A stretch of 64,000 nucleotides of DNA. It comes from Acidaminobacterium chupaoyuni. Lineage in GTDB: Bacteria; Bacillota; Clostridia; Oscillospirales; Butyricicoccaceae. The stretch lies in NCBI GenBank assembly GCA_047936785.1, contig CP176394.1. One strand, written 5' to 3'. Each line of letters begins with the position of its first letter. The first letter of the stretch is position 1. The translations under genes and the position numbers were made by a program. Of this stretch, positions 8,049 to 16,773 are shown piece after piece. Below the pieces are notes generated by a model. It ran no database searches, had not been told where the DNA came from, and saw only the letters and a list, made by a program, of their open reading frames with translations.

Positions 8049-9083
8049 TTATCGAATGAACATTGCATCCCCAAAGCTGAAGAAACGGTATTTCTCTTTC
8101 ACAGCCTCGGCATAAGCATTCAAAATATGTTCGCGGCCCGCCAGCGCCGAAACCAGCATCACAAGAGTGCTTTCCGGCAAATGGAAGTTTGTGATCAGCC
8201 CATCGATCCCTTTGAATTGATAACCGGGATAAATGAAAATATCGGTGTTGCCGGAACCCGCATGGGTGATATGTTGTTCATCGGTGACCGTTTCCAGGGT
8301 GCGGCAGGAAGTTGTGCCCACAGCGATGACCCGCCCGCCGTTTTCACGCGTTTTGTTGATCTGTTCGGCCACTTCTTCCGTTACAAAATACTGTTCTGAA
8401 TGCATGACATGATTCAAAATATTTTCTTCTTTCACGGGGCGGAAAGTGCCAAGGCCCACATGTAAAGTAATGGCGGCCACTGTAATGCCCTTTGCCTTTA
8501 AACGCTCTAAAAGTTCAGGTGTGAAATGCAGGCCGGCGGTCGGTGCAGCCGCAGAACCGGGCTCGCGGCAATAAACCGTTTGATAGCGTGAAGCGTCTTC
8601 TAAATGCTGCTTGATATAATGAGGCAGCGGCATTTCACCCAGTTCTTCCAAAATTTCAAGAAAAATGCCGTTATAAGAAAAATGCACGATGCGGTTTCCG
8701 TTTTCAAGCACTTCTGTCACGGTACATTGCAAACGCCCGTCGCCAAATGTAACTGTTGCGCCTGTGCGCAGCTTTTTGCCAGGAAAAACAATACATTCCC
8801 AACAATCATCGCCCAGTTCTTTTAAAAGCAGAATTTCAACGGCCGCGCCGGTTTCTGCTTTTGTTCCGTATAAACGGGCGGGAATGACCTTTGTATCATT
8901 GATGACCAGGCAATCACCCGGGTTTAAATATTCATCGATATTATAGAAATGCCGATGTTCCAGCGCACCCGTTTTCCGATCCAACACCAGAAGTCTGGAT
9001 TCATCACGCTTTTCAAGCGGGGTCTGGGCAATCAATTCTTCTGGCAGCTCATAAAAGAAATCGCTTTTTTTTATTGTATCCAT
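8049..9083 (-). CDS. queA: S-adenosylmethionine:tRNA ribosyltransferase-isomerase
   Basis: QueA transfers the ribosyl group of SAM to preQ1-modified tRNA to form epoxyqueuosine. The 344-aa protein has the family's usual length and motifs: DFFYELPEELIAQTP at the N-terminus, LNPGDCLVINDTKVIPARL, AAPTAGLHFTPELL, HVGLGTFRPV and a C-terminal FHLPESTLVMLVSA. It lies seven bases downstream of the SpoIID-like gene and upstream of the M20 peptidase, consistent with one transcript. Confidence 0.96.
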   Translation of the reverse strand: MDTIKKSDFFYELPEELIAQTPLEKRDESRLLVLDRKTGALEHRHFYNIDEYLNPGDCLVINDTKVIPARLYGTKAETGAAVEILLLKELGDDCWECIVFPGKKLRTGATVTFGDGRLQCTVTEVLENGNRIVHFSYNGIFLEILEELGEMPLPHYIKQHLEDASRYQTVYCREPGSAAAPTAGLHFTPELLERLKAKGITVAAITLHVGLGTFRPVKEENILNHVMHSEQYFVTEEVAEQINKTRENGGRVIAVGTTSCRTLETVTDEQHITHAGSGNTDIFIYPGYQFKGIDGLITNFHLPESTLVMLVSALAGREHILNAYAEAVKEKYRFFSFGDAMFIR

Positions 9084-9090
9084 TCGTTTT

Positions 9091-10755
9091 TTATGCTGCA
9101 GGGCCTACCTGCACTCCTGTGAAATAAAATTTGATGATCTGATCATATGAAAAGCCTTTTTCGGCCATGCCCCTGGCGCCCCATTGGCTCATGCCGATAT
9201 GGTGGCCGGAACCTTTCCCCACGATTTTATAAGACGATGCAGAAGCGCCGGAAAGCTTTGAAGTTCCCTGCCCGGTGACGGCATACAGTTCGCTGCCCGA
9301 CCCGATCTGCGCGGTAACGCCGTCTTTTCCGATCGCATAAAGTGAGCCTAAATCGCTGACGGCCTGTCCGTTTACATAATAAGAAGAATCTGGCGTCACC
9401 GTAAAGCGGTGGCTTCCGAAAGAGATATTATTCGCGGAGCTGCTGAGGATGGTGCGCGCTTTTTCTCCGGTAAACACCAGCGGAGAGGCGCCGCTGCGCT
9501 CAATGGTAACGCCGCGCACATTGCCGACTTCCGTTAATTCGCTGACATAATAATTCGTCACGCTTGAAACCGTATAACCCTTGCTTCGTAAAATTTCGGC
9601 AATCTGCGCATTATTTAAACTAAATGACCAGTTAATGGGGTTTGTAAGATATTTATCTTCCACCGCCCGCAAATAAGGCACATAAGTGCCCCAGATATTT
9701 TCGGAATTTTCTGTCCATCCGCCGCTGGAAGCATGGTAATAAGTCTGGGCGATTTTGCCGCCATAAGTAACATATTGCCCTCTCACCGCTTCCACCGCGC
9801 CGTCGGAAGCCGCGGTGGCATTTCCCGTTCCATAGTATACCTGACAATCGGTGGTGTTGCAAAGATCAAAACCCTGTGAGCGGTGTTTATGCAGATTGTT
9901 GATGCAATAAGATTTTGCGCATAGAGTTTGTGCTTTTAACGCTTCCACCGGCCAGGAAGGACTCATTTCATAAGGGATGACCCCTTTTAAATAATCATTC
10001 AATTCCACCACATTGATCACGGTAATATCGTTGCCGTTGACCCGGTTGTATTCAAATCCGCCGTAATATTTATAACCTTTTGTCCAGGTCTGCGTTTTGG
10101 CAGAACCGGAGGGAATGGTTTGGATGCCAAAAGGATCGCCGCCCTGATCGAATTCAAAAAGAATCGTGGCCTGCCCTGTAACGGCGACTGTATAACAGGT
10201 GCTGCTGTAACCCACCACCGTCAAAGAATCTGCCGCGGCCACGGCAATATCGTTCATTTCTTTATTGGCTTCGCTTTGGGAAGAATAACTGCCCACGCGA
10301 ACGCGAAATTGCCCGTTGATATAGGCAGGAAAAGCGCTCAAATTGTGAAGCTTCAAATCTTCACATTTGGCCAAAGCATCGGCGGCGCTTACAAAAGAAG
10401 AAGAAAGCTGCAAATGATAAGGCGCAATCACAAAACTATAGCTGCTTGGCGCCACATCATAATAGGTTTTATTGCTGCCATAGATCAGCTTGTCTTTTAA
10501 AACAGTGATTTCAGCTTGACCGGTAACTTCCATCAGCGAAGTAAAGTTATTGGCATTTTCTTGCGAAAAATAGCCAAAACGATAGCCGCTTCCATATCCG
10601 GTGGCATACTGAAGATTGGAAGCGGGCAACGCATTCGATCCATAATAAAGGCCTATTTTTACGGCAACAGGTTCTTCGGCATTGCTTTCCAGTTTCGGGA
10701 AAAATGCAAAAACCAGCATGCCTATCAATAATGCGGCCGTCAGCTTTTTCTTCAT
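9091..10755 (-). CDS. SpoIID/LytB domain protein with SPOR-like repeat
   Basis: A 554-aa secreted protein: a signal sequence (MKKKLTAALLIGML), two regions before the catalytic part with a SPOR-like segment (FPAYINGQFRVRVGSYSS), then a SpoIID/LytB domain with LNDYLKGVIPYEMSPSWPVEALKAQ, a YYHASSGG motif and a C-terminal GKGSGHHIGMSQWGARGMA. SpoIID proteins are lytic transglycosylases acting on peptidoglycan without stem peptides, during engulfment or germination. The long N-terminal extension makes it a SpoIID-domain paralogue rather than certain spoIID. GGAGG precedes ATG 10755; the promoter is at 10963-10991. Confidence 0.85.
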   Translation of the reverse strand: MKKKLTAALLIGMLVFAFFPKLESNAEEPVAVKIGLYYGSNALPASNLQYATGYGSGYRFGYFSQENANNFTSLMEVTGQAEITVLKDKLIYGSNKTYYDVAPSSYSFVIAPYHLQLSSSFVSAADALAKCEDLKLHNLSAFPAYINGQFRVRVGSYSSQSEANKEMNDIAVAAADSLTVVGYSSTCYTVAVTGQATILFEFDQGGDPFGIQTIPSGSAKTQTWTKGYKYYGGFEYNRVNGNDITVINVVELNDYLKGVIPYEMSPSWPVEALKAQTLCAKSYCINNLHKHRSQGFDLCNTTDCQVYYGTGNATAASDGAVEAVRGQYVTYGGKIAQTYYHASSGGWTENSENIWGTYVPYLRAVEDKYLTNPINWSFSLNNAQIAEILRSKGYTVSSVTNYYVSELTEVGNVRGVTIERSGASPLVFTGEKARTILSSSANNISFGSHRFTVTPDSSYYVNGQAVSDLGSLYAIGKDGVTAQIGSGSELYAVTGQGTSKLSGASASSYKIVGKGSGHHIGMSQWGARGMAEKGFSYDQIIKFYFTGVQVGPAA

Positions 10756-10962
10756 AAATTTTCCTCCGTTTAGATGAAAGGGGTTCGGCACTGAATGATT
10801 ACCAAGCGGCCGCCACGATGGGTGGGGCCGAAAATGAATATAATGATCGATAAACGATGGCATAAAACGATGAAAACCCTTGCAGACATCGCGCCCAAAT
10901 TTCGCGGCAGACCCCGCCACCGGCGCTTTATGCTTTGTCCGTTTTTAACATACACTGCGTTT

Positions 10963-10991
10963 ATTATATCGCATTTATCCCATTGATTCAA
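10963..10991 (-). promoter_or_regulatory. SigA-type promoter for the SpoIID-like gene
   Basis: Minus-strand TTGAAT (10986-10991), a 17-bp spacer and a perfect TATAAT (10963-10968), about 205 bases upstream of the start codon. The long GC-rich leader in between holds no open gene that I can support. Confidence 0.75.
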
Positions 10992-11048
10992 CATTTCCTG
11001 CGCGATTTCCAATAGAATGAATTTGCTTTCTTGCTTCGTTAGCGGCCA

Positions 11049-11486
11049 CATGGTATAATAACCGCATAGCGGTTATTATCGTTTATTTCACGGCCCGCCT
11101 ACGGCGCTGGCCACTTTATACCATTCACGCTTCGCGCTGATGGTATAATAAACCGCATAGCGGTTATTATCGTTTATTTCACGGCCCGCCTACGGCGCTG
11201 GCCACTTTATACCATTCACACTTCGCGCTGATGGTATAATAAACCGCATAGCGGTTATTATCATTTATTTCACGGCTCGCCTACGGCGCTGGCCACTTTA
11301 TACCATTCACGCTTCGCGCTGATGGTATAATAAACCGCATAGCGGTTATTATCGTTTATTTCACGGCCCGCCTACGGCGCTGGCCACTTTATACCATTCA
11401 CGCTTCGCGCTGATGGTATAATAACCGCTATGCGGTTATTATCATTTATTTCACGGCTCGCCTACGGCGCTGGCCGCTTTATACCA
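11049..11486. repeat. 91-bp tandem repeat array, about 4.8 copies
   Basis: Copies start at 11049, 11139, 11230, 11321 and 11412; periods are 90, 91, 91 and 91 bp and the last copy is truncated. Copies differ by only a few bases. Each contains two inverted repeats: ATAATAACCGC with GCGGTTATTAT (some copies carry one extra A), and TTATACCAT with ATGGTATAA spanning the unit boundary. A GC core, CGGCCCGCCTACGGCG, lies between them. There are no spacers, so it is not a CRISPR array, and no open frame spans it. A related array lies at 43933-44135 in reverse orientation. Confidence 0.9.
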
Positions 11487-11558
11487 TATACCATTTATGA
11501 CATCATAGTAAATTAAAAAAATAATTAATATAAAAAACGATATTCGGAGGTATCCCCC

Positions 11559-12800
11559 ATGAACAAATTAAAAGGCGCCTGCCTCTTCGGGCAATCCGGC
11601 GGCCCTACATCGGTTATCAACTCCAGCGCACTGGGCGTTTTCGAAGCCGCGCTTGAAGAAGACTGCATCACCGCTGTCTATGGATGCGCCCACGGCATCA
11701 AAGGCGTTTTAGATGATTGTTTGTATGACATCGGTCAGGAAGACCGCAAAGAGCTTTCTTTGCTGCGCTATACCCCCTCTTCCGCGCTGGGTTCCTGCCG
11801 TTATAAACTGAAAGACAGCCGTGTGGACGACACAGATTATAAGCGCATTCTTGAAATCTTCAAAAAATACAACATCCGTTATTTCTTCTATAACGGCGGC
11901 AACGACAGCATGGATACCTGCAACAAAGTTTCAAAATATCTGCTTGAACAAAATTATGAATGCAGAATCATCGGCGTTCCCAAAACCATCGATAACGATC
12001 TGTTTGGCACAGACCACTGCCCCGGCTATGGCAGCGCCGCGAAATATATTGCCACTTCCTGCACAGAGATCTATCAGGATGCCAATGTTTATGACACAGG
12101 AACCGTAGTCATTGTTGAGATCATGGGGCGCAACGCCGGCTGGCTGACCGCCGCCGCCGGGCTTGCAACGCTTCAGAACGCCGGCCCCGATCTGATCTAT
12201 CTTCCCGAAAAGGCGTTTGATTTGGAAGAAACGCTCAAACAGATCAAAACCATCTTTGAAACACGAGGCAACTGCCTGGTGGCGCTTTCTGAAGGTGTAA
12301 AAGATCAAAACGGCACTTTCCTTGCCGAATATGGTGCTGCCAATGCGGCCACCGATGCTTTTGGCCACAAACAGATGGGCGGCGCAGGCGTATTCCTCGC
12401 AGGAGAAGTGAAAAACCGTTTTGGATATAAGACCCGCAGCATCGAGCTTTCTTTGCTTCAGCGCTGCGCGGCACACTGTGCTTCAAAAACAGATATCGAA
12501 GAAGCCTATTTGGCCGGCAGAACAGCTGTTCGTTTGGCGGTTGAAGGCGAAACCGATAAAATGATGGCTTTCCGCCGTTTAGAAGCGCCTTCTTATCAAA
12601 TGGAAGTTGCCCCCGTGGAATTAAGCATCGTGGCAAACACCGAAAAAACAGTGCCGCTGGAATGGATCTGCGAAGACAATACAGGCATGACCAGCGAATT
12701 CACCGATTATGCACTGCCGCTGATTCAGGGCGAAACAGAGTTGCCTTATGAAAACGGTATGCCCCGCTTCGCAAGATTAAAGAAAATCATCGTGAAATAA
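11559..12800 (+). CDS. pfp: Diphosphate--fructose-6-phosphate 1-phosphotransferase (PPi-PFK)
   Basis: This glycolytic enzyme phosphorylates fructose 6-phosphate. The phosphoryl-donor motif reads GGNDS (113-117), with Asp where ATP-dependent PFKs have Gly, and the next motif is PKTIDND (141-147) rather than PGTIDND. Both point to pyrophosphate as donor, so the step should be reversible. The 413-aa length fits the group-III/long PPi-PFK type. GGAGG lies eight bases before the ATG. The gene is the only long plus-strand gene in the first 39 kb and starts just after the tandem repeats. Confidence 0.9.
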   Translation: MNKLKGACLFGQSGGPTSVINSSALGVFEAALEEDCITAVYGCAHGIKGVLDDCLYDIGQEDRKELSLLRYTPSSALGSCRYKLKDSRVDDTDYKRILEIFKKYNIRYFFYNGGNDSMDTCNKVSKYLLEQNYECRIIGVPKTIDNDLFGTDHCPGYGSAAKYIATSCTEIYQDANVYDTGTVVIVEIMGRNAGWLTAAAGLATLQNAGPDLIYLPEKAFDLEETLKQIKTIFETRGNCLVALSEGVKDQNGTFLAEYGAANAATDAFGHKQMGGAGVFLAGEVKNRFGYKTRSIELSLLQRCAAHCASKTDIEEAYLAGRTAVRLAVEGETDKMMAFRRLEAPSYQMEVAPVELSIVANTEKTVPLEWICEDNTGMTSEFTDYALPLIQGETELPYENGMPRFARLKKIIVK

Positions 12801-12849
12801 ACAAGATCGCCCCAAAAGGCGTTTTGATTTTTTAAAATTCGATATTATG

Positions 12850-12895
12850 AAAAAAGCCCTCTGAGAGAAATGAATCTCTTTCAGAGGGCTTTTTT
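12850..12895. terminator. Bidirectional terminator between pfp and the uridine kinase-like gene
   Basis: AAAAAAGCCCTCTGA and TCAGAGGGCTTTTTT, extended by partly paired GAGA/TCTC, form a long stem with six A's on one side and six T's on the other. It separates two convergent genes. Confidence 0.9.
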
Positions 12896-12910
12896 ATACA
12901 TTTCATTTTG

Positions 12911-13819
12911 TTATGGTTTGCCGATGAATTCACGCAGCATGGAAGCTTCGGGAATGTCTTTCCACTCAACAGCCGAAACCTGCTGAAGAAATTCCATCAG
13001 CTCCCCGCCGAGGTCGCAACAGGGTTCTCTTGCCAATTCTTCCAAAACAGCGTTGCGGTATGCGGCGATTTCATAAGGGATAAACGAATCAAATTCCAAT
13101 TCGGCAAACTTCTTAAAGGGCATAATATATTGATCTTCCCCGGCAGTAACGCTGGGCAATAAACGCATTGTTTCTTCAAAACTGCGGCCTCTCTCTCGCC
13201 GGTCGCGCAAAAGACGACGCAAAAGCCGAATTTGAGAAGGGTGCAAATTCCCGCGGGCATTATGTAAACGGGTTCTGACGCTGATATAAAGCTTGGAGGA
13301 ATGCTCAAAAGCGCTGCCGATGACTTGTGGATTCAAAGCATGGATGCCCTCTACAATAATCAATTCATCGGGTTGGCGCTGCAGCGGATAGACACCGCTT
13401 CGCCTCTGGGATGCAAAATCATAAATCGGCGTGTCAACTTTTTTGCATTGAAACAATTCCTGCATTTGCCGCGAAAACAAGGGAATATCCAATCGATAAG
13501 GCGATTCATAATCGATGGTACCATCTGCATTATAGGGGATATTCGGCTCATCAGAAGGCAGAAAATATTGATCCATCGAAAGATAGCGCGCAGGCGCACC
13601 GATTTTTTCAAGCGCTTTCCTGATTTTTTTTGCGGTGGTGGTTTTTCCCGAGCCCGAAGGGCCGCTCAGCAAAATCAGCGGCTGGTCGCTTTTTCTTGCC
13701 ACAAAATAATTTGCCGCTTCCTCTATCTTTTTTTCATATTCCGCTTCGCTTTCCTGAATAAACAGCAAAGGATCTTCTGAAACTTTTCGGTTCAGCCTGT
13801 CGATCTCATATTGTTTCAT
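12911..13819 (-). CDS. Uridine kinase-like P-loop nucleoside kinase
   Basis: A 302-aa cytosolic kinase of the phosphoribulokinase/uridine kinase family. The Walker A motif GPSGSGKTT is at residues 53-61. It is followed by the family's YLSMDQYFLP and a DYESPYRLDI stretch, and by IVEGIHALNP, the Walker B-like segment. The 45-residue N-terminal extension and basic lid (RLLRRLLRDRRERGRSFEET) match the clostridial nucleoside kinase subgroup rather than classical Udk, so the exact nucleoside is unsure. It sits 15 bases downstream of the beta-CASP nuclease gene. Confidence 0.85.
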   Translation of the reverse strand: MKQYEIDRLNRKVSEDPLLFIQESEAEYEKKIEEAANYFVARKSDQPLILLSGPSGSGKTTTAKKIRKALEKIGAPARYLSMDQYFLPSDEPNIPYNADGTIDYESPYRLDIPLFSRQMQELFQCKKVDTPIYDFASQRRSGVYPLQRQPDELIIVEGIHALNPQVIGSAFEHSSKLYISVRTRLHNARGNLHPSQIRLLRRLLRDRRERGRSFEETMRLLPSVTAGEDQYIMPFKKFAELEFDSFIPYEIAAYRNAVLEELAREPCCDLGGELMEFLQQVSAVEWKDIPEASMLREFIGKP

Positions 13820-13834
13820 AGTTACCTCTTCTTA

Positions 13835-15433
13835 TTATTTCCACCAATCGCAAAGGTCGTTGATACGGTTTGCCAATCGGGCAAGGTCTTTGTTGGCGCG
13901 GCCGGTGCTGGCGGCAACCAGCTCTGTCAAGTTTTTCAGAGCTTCCGTCAAGCGGATATATGCCGGTGAAAGTGCCTTCTTTTGTTCATGCGAAACTTTC
14001 GTAACAGGCGCAGGCTGCGCTTCGAATTCCCACTTTTCTTCCGCGAGATCATAACGACTGCCGCTATAAGGCGCTTGTGCGCGGATTTTCAGTTCCAACA
14101 GGCGGCGCGCAAAAATATCGGTTACCTGATCTTGCCCATGCACGACAAACACCATTTTCGGTGCGGGCGTAAAGCCGGTGATCCAGCGCTCCAGCCCGTT
14201 TTTATCGGCGTGGCCGCTGATGCCTGCCAGAGCGGTGATCTCGGCGCAAACATCGATTTCTTCGCCAAACAGCTTTACCCGCTCTGCGCCGTCATAAAGC
14301 AAACGGCCCAGCGTTCCTTCCGATTGATACCCCACAAACAAAATCGTGTCTTCCGCGCGCCAGAGATGATGCTTTAAATGGTGGCGAATTCTGCCCGCGT
14401 CACACATTCCGCTGGCCGATAAAATGATTTTCGGGCGGGTGTCTTCATTGATGAGCTTTGAATCTTCGCTGGTGAGTGTCATGGTGAGATTTTCAAACTG
14501 CAAAGGGTTGATGCCCTGTCTTACAAGCTCCTTGGCTTCTTCATCAAAGCAGGCGTCGATATAATTCATATAAATGGTGGTTGCTTCGTTTGCCAAAGGG
14601 CTGTCAACATATACCGGGAACCCTTCATGCCCTTTCAGCAGATGCGCTTCTTTTATCTTGCGGATGAAATAAAGCAGTTCCTGCGTTCTGCCCACCGCAA
14701 AGGAAGGGATCACCACGCTGCCGCCGCGATCGAAAGTTCTTTGGATGATCTTGGTCAGATCTTCAATATAGTTAGGGCGCGGGCCATGGGTTCGATCGCC
14801 GTATGTAGATTCCATCACGACGAAATCGGCATCTTTCAGCAGGGTGGGGTCTTTGATGAGCGGCTGATCGGTATTGCCGATATCCCCGGAAAAAACGATC
14901 TTTTTGATCGCGCTTCCTTCGGAAAGCCACGCTTCAATAGAAGCAGAACCCAGCAGATGCCCTGCATCGCGAAAACAGGCTTCCAACCCATTGCAAATGG
15001 GGATCATCTGGTCGTAAGGGTGGGGGTGAAACAGCTCTAAAACGCCTTCGGCATCTTTCATGGTGTAAAGAGGTTCCGTCAGCGGCCTTCCCGCTCTCTG
15101 CGCTTTTCTGTTCTTCCATTCCGCTTCGAATTCCTGGATATGCGCGCTGTCACGCAGCATGATGTCGCATAGAGCGCAAGTAGCCTGCGTTGCATGGATC
15201 TCACCGCGAAAGCCCGCAGCATACAGGGCGGGCAGCATCCCCGAATGATCTATATGCGAGTGGGTCAATAAAATATATTCAATTTCTGAAGCGGGCACGG
15301 GAAGAGAAGCGTTTTCAAAAAGGTCTGAACCCTGCTCCATTCCATAATCGATCAGAATGGAATGGCCGGCATTTTCTAAAAAGACGCAACTGCCCGTTAC
15401 TTCATGCGCTGCACCGATGAAAGTTATTTTCAT
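13835..15433 (-). CDS. MBL-fold beta-CASP RNA-processing exonuclease
   Basis: A 532-aa metallo-beta-lactamase-fold hydrolase with the zinc motif THSHIDHSG (residues 57-65), DAGHLLGSA and FSGDIGNTDQP, followed by the beta-CASP insert (YGDRTHG, SFAVGRTQELLY, ILSASGMCDAGRIRHHL) and the closing GISGHADKNGLERW and VHGQ. This is the YSH1/CPSF-73-like bacterial branch, expected to act on RNA 3' ends, and not RNase J itself. The start is taken at the ATG after GGAGGGAATT. A Lys-rich 60-aa tail follows the catalytic part. Confidence 0.88.
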   Translation of the reverse strand: MKITFIGAAHEVTGSCVFLENAGHSILIDYGMEQGSDLFENASLPVPASEIEYILLTHSHIDHSGMLPALYAAGFRGEIHATQATCALCDIMLRDSAHIQEFEAEWKNRKAQRAGRPLTEPLYTMKDAEGVLELFHPHPYDQMIPICNGLEACFRDAGHLLGSASIEAWLSEGSAIKKIVFSGDIGNTDQPLIKDPTLLKDADFVVMESTYGDRTHGPRPNYIEDLTKIIQRTFDRGGSVVIPSFAVGRTQELLYFIRKIKEAHLLKGHEGFPVYVDSPLANEATTIYMNYIDACFDEEAKELVRQGINPLQFENLTMTLTSEDSKLINEDTRPKIILSASGMCDAGRIRHHLKHHLWRAEDTILFVGYQSEGTLGRLLYDGAERVKLFGEEIDVCAEITALAGISGHADKNGLERWITGFTPAPKMVFVVHGQDQVTDIFARRLLELKIRAQAPYSGSRYDLAEEKWEFEAQPAPVTKVSHEQKKALSPAYIRLTEALKNLTELVAASTGRANKDLARLANRINDLCDWWK

Positions 15434-15469
15434 AATTCCCTCCATTTTATCAGATCTGAATAAGTGAAA

Positions 15470-15506
15470 GCGCTTCTTCAGGCCGGAATTGCTCTCAAAG
15501 AAGCGC
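15470..15506 (-). terminator. Possible terminator after the MacB-like permease gene
   Basis: GCGCTTCTT and AAGAAGCGC form a 9-bp stem with a 19-base loop, about 75 bases past the permease stop codon. On the minus strand a TTTCACTTATT tail follows. The loop is large and the T-run imperfect. Confidence 0.5.
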
Positions 15507-15582
15507 CGTCAAAGCTTACTGCCGCGAAAGGTTTTAAATATTTCCTATAGTATACTATATTTGCGAAAAAATATCATCTTTT

Positions 15583-16773
15583 TTATTCTGAGCGTATGGC
15601 ATCAATAGGGCTCATCACGGCCGCTCTTCTGGCGGGCAAAAAACCAAAAAGGATTCCGCAAAGAACCGTAAGCGCTTCCGTTATCAATAAAAACACCATT
15701 CCCCCGCCCAGATGAAAACCGATCATGGCTTCGATCGCTTTTAAAATGGCCACGCCCAAAGCGCCGCCCGCCGCGCCGCCCATGGCGCAGATCAGAATGG
15801 ATTCATATAAATAGCAGCATAAAATTTCTCTTTTTCCTGCGCCGATGGCCATATAAATGCCGATTTCTTTTTTGCGGCGGTCAACGGCAGAGGTCATCGA
15901 GTTCATAACGCCAATGCCTCCCACAAACAAAGTAATCAGGCCGATGGCCGTGATGCCCATGGTGATGAGGTTTAAAAGCGATTTGAATTTTCGAATATAC
16001 CCATCGATGTTTTCGCTGGAAAATGTGCTGTTTTGCGCCAAATATTGAAGTTTGTGGATGACCATTGCCGAAACAGCCTCTTTATCGGCCGATTCGTCGC
16101 AGGAAAACGCCAGCTGTTCCGTTGTATTGCCGCATCCCAGCAGTTCCATGGAAGGATGGGGCACATAAACAAAAGTGGGGATCTGATCTCCGCCTATCAT
16201 GGAAGTGATGCCTTCTTTTTGTGAAACGATCACGCCGATGATCTCAAAATTCTGCTTGAAGCCATCCACCTGAAGCTGCAGGCGCTTGCCCACAATATTG
16301 GTCCTTCGGTAAATTTTTTTCGCCAGAGAATCTTCGATGACCGCCACGGGCAAACCTGCCGCAACATCCGCTTTTGTTGGCAGCCGCCCATGAAGCAGTT
16401 CGATGCCGAAAACCCGTGGGAACTGTTCATCGATGCCCCAGATCATCGCCTTTTCTTTTTCGTTTCTCAAATGCACAGAGCCATATTTTGAATAGATCGG
16501 CATTGCCGCGCTGACATTGGGAATATCGGTGGATAAGCTTCTGATTTGTTCCGCCGTCAGCTTTGCGCTTTCGCCGCTGGCATAAACCATCACCCCACGC
16601 ATGCCTGTTTTTTCTATTTCATTTTCTACCTGATTTTTCATGCCGAATGATACCTGGCCGATCAGATAAACGGCAAGAACGCCCACCCCAATGGAAAGCG
16701 CGCAAAGAAAAGTGCGCCATTTGCCGCGAACGGCGTTTTTCCAGGCCAACGCCCACATATCAAGATTTTTCAT
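15583..16773 (-). CDS. MacB-like ABC transporter permease (FtsX family)
   Basis: A 396-aa inner-membrane protein: one N-terminal helix after WKNAVRGKWRTFL, an extracellular MacB-type domain (about 50-260), and three C-terminal helices in the FtsX fold, with GGIGVMNSMTSAVDRRKKEIG and a final FLPARRAAVMSPIDAIR. Such permeases work with a MacA-type adaptor and a LolD/MacB-type ATPase to export peptides or drugs, or to transmit force to cell-wall enzymes. The adaptor gene overlaps by four bases upstream. No ATPase gene is adjacent, which is unusual. Confidence 0.88.
   Translation of the reverse strand: MKNLDMWALAWKNAVRGKWRTFLCALSIGVGVLAVYLIGQVSFGMKNQVENEIEKTGMRGVMVYASGESAKLTAEQIRSLSTDIPNVSAAMPIYSKYGSVHLRNEKEKAMIWGIDEQFPRVFGIELLHGRLPTKADVAAGLPVAVIEDSLAKKIYRRTNIVGKRLQLQVDGFKQNFEIIGVIVSQKEGITSMIGGDQIPTFVYVPHPSMELLGCGNTTEQLAFSCDESADKEAVSAMVIHKLQYLAQNSTFSSENIDGYIRKFKSLLNLITMGITAIGLITLFVGGIGVMNSMTSAVDRRKKEIGIYMAIGAGKREILCCYLYESILICAMGGAAGGALGVAILKAIEAMIGFHLGGGMVFLLITEALTVLCGILFGFLPARRAAVMSPIDAIRSE

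Noticed and set aside
11049..11486. Possible CRISPR array
   Set aside because: The units abut with no unique spacers, the period is 91 bp, and no cas genes are in the window.
12801..12840. Separate terminator CGCC/GGCG directly after pfp
   Set aside because: Stem of four base pairs only; the strong hairpin at 12850-12895 is sufficient.
15421..15445. Longer start (MEGI...) for the beta-CASP nuclease
   Set aside because: That ATG overlaps the GGAGG site of the ATG four codons later, which fits the family start.
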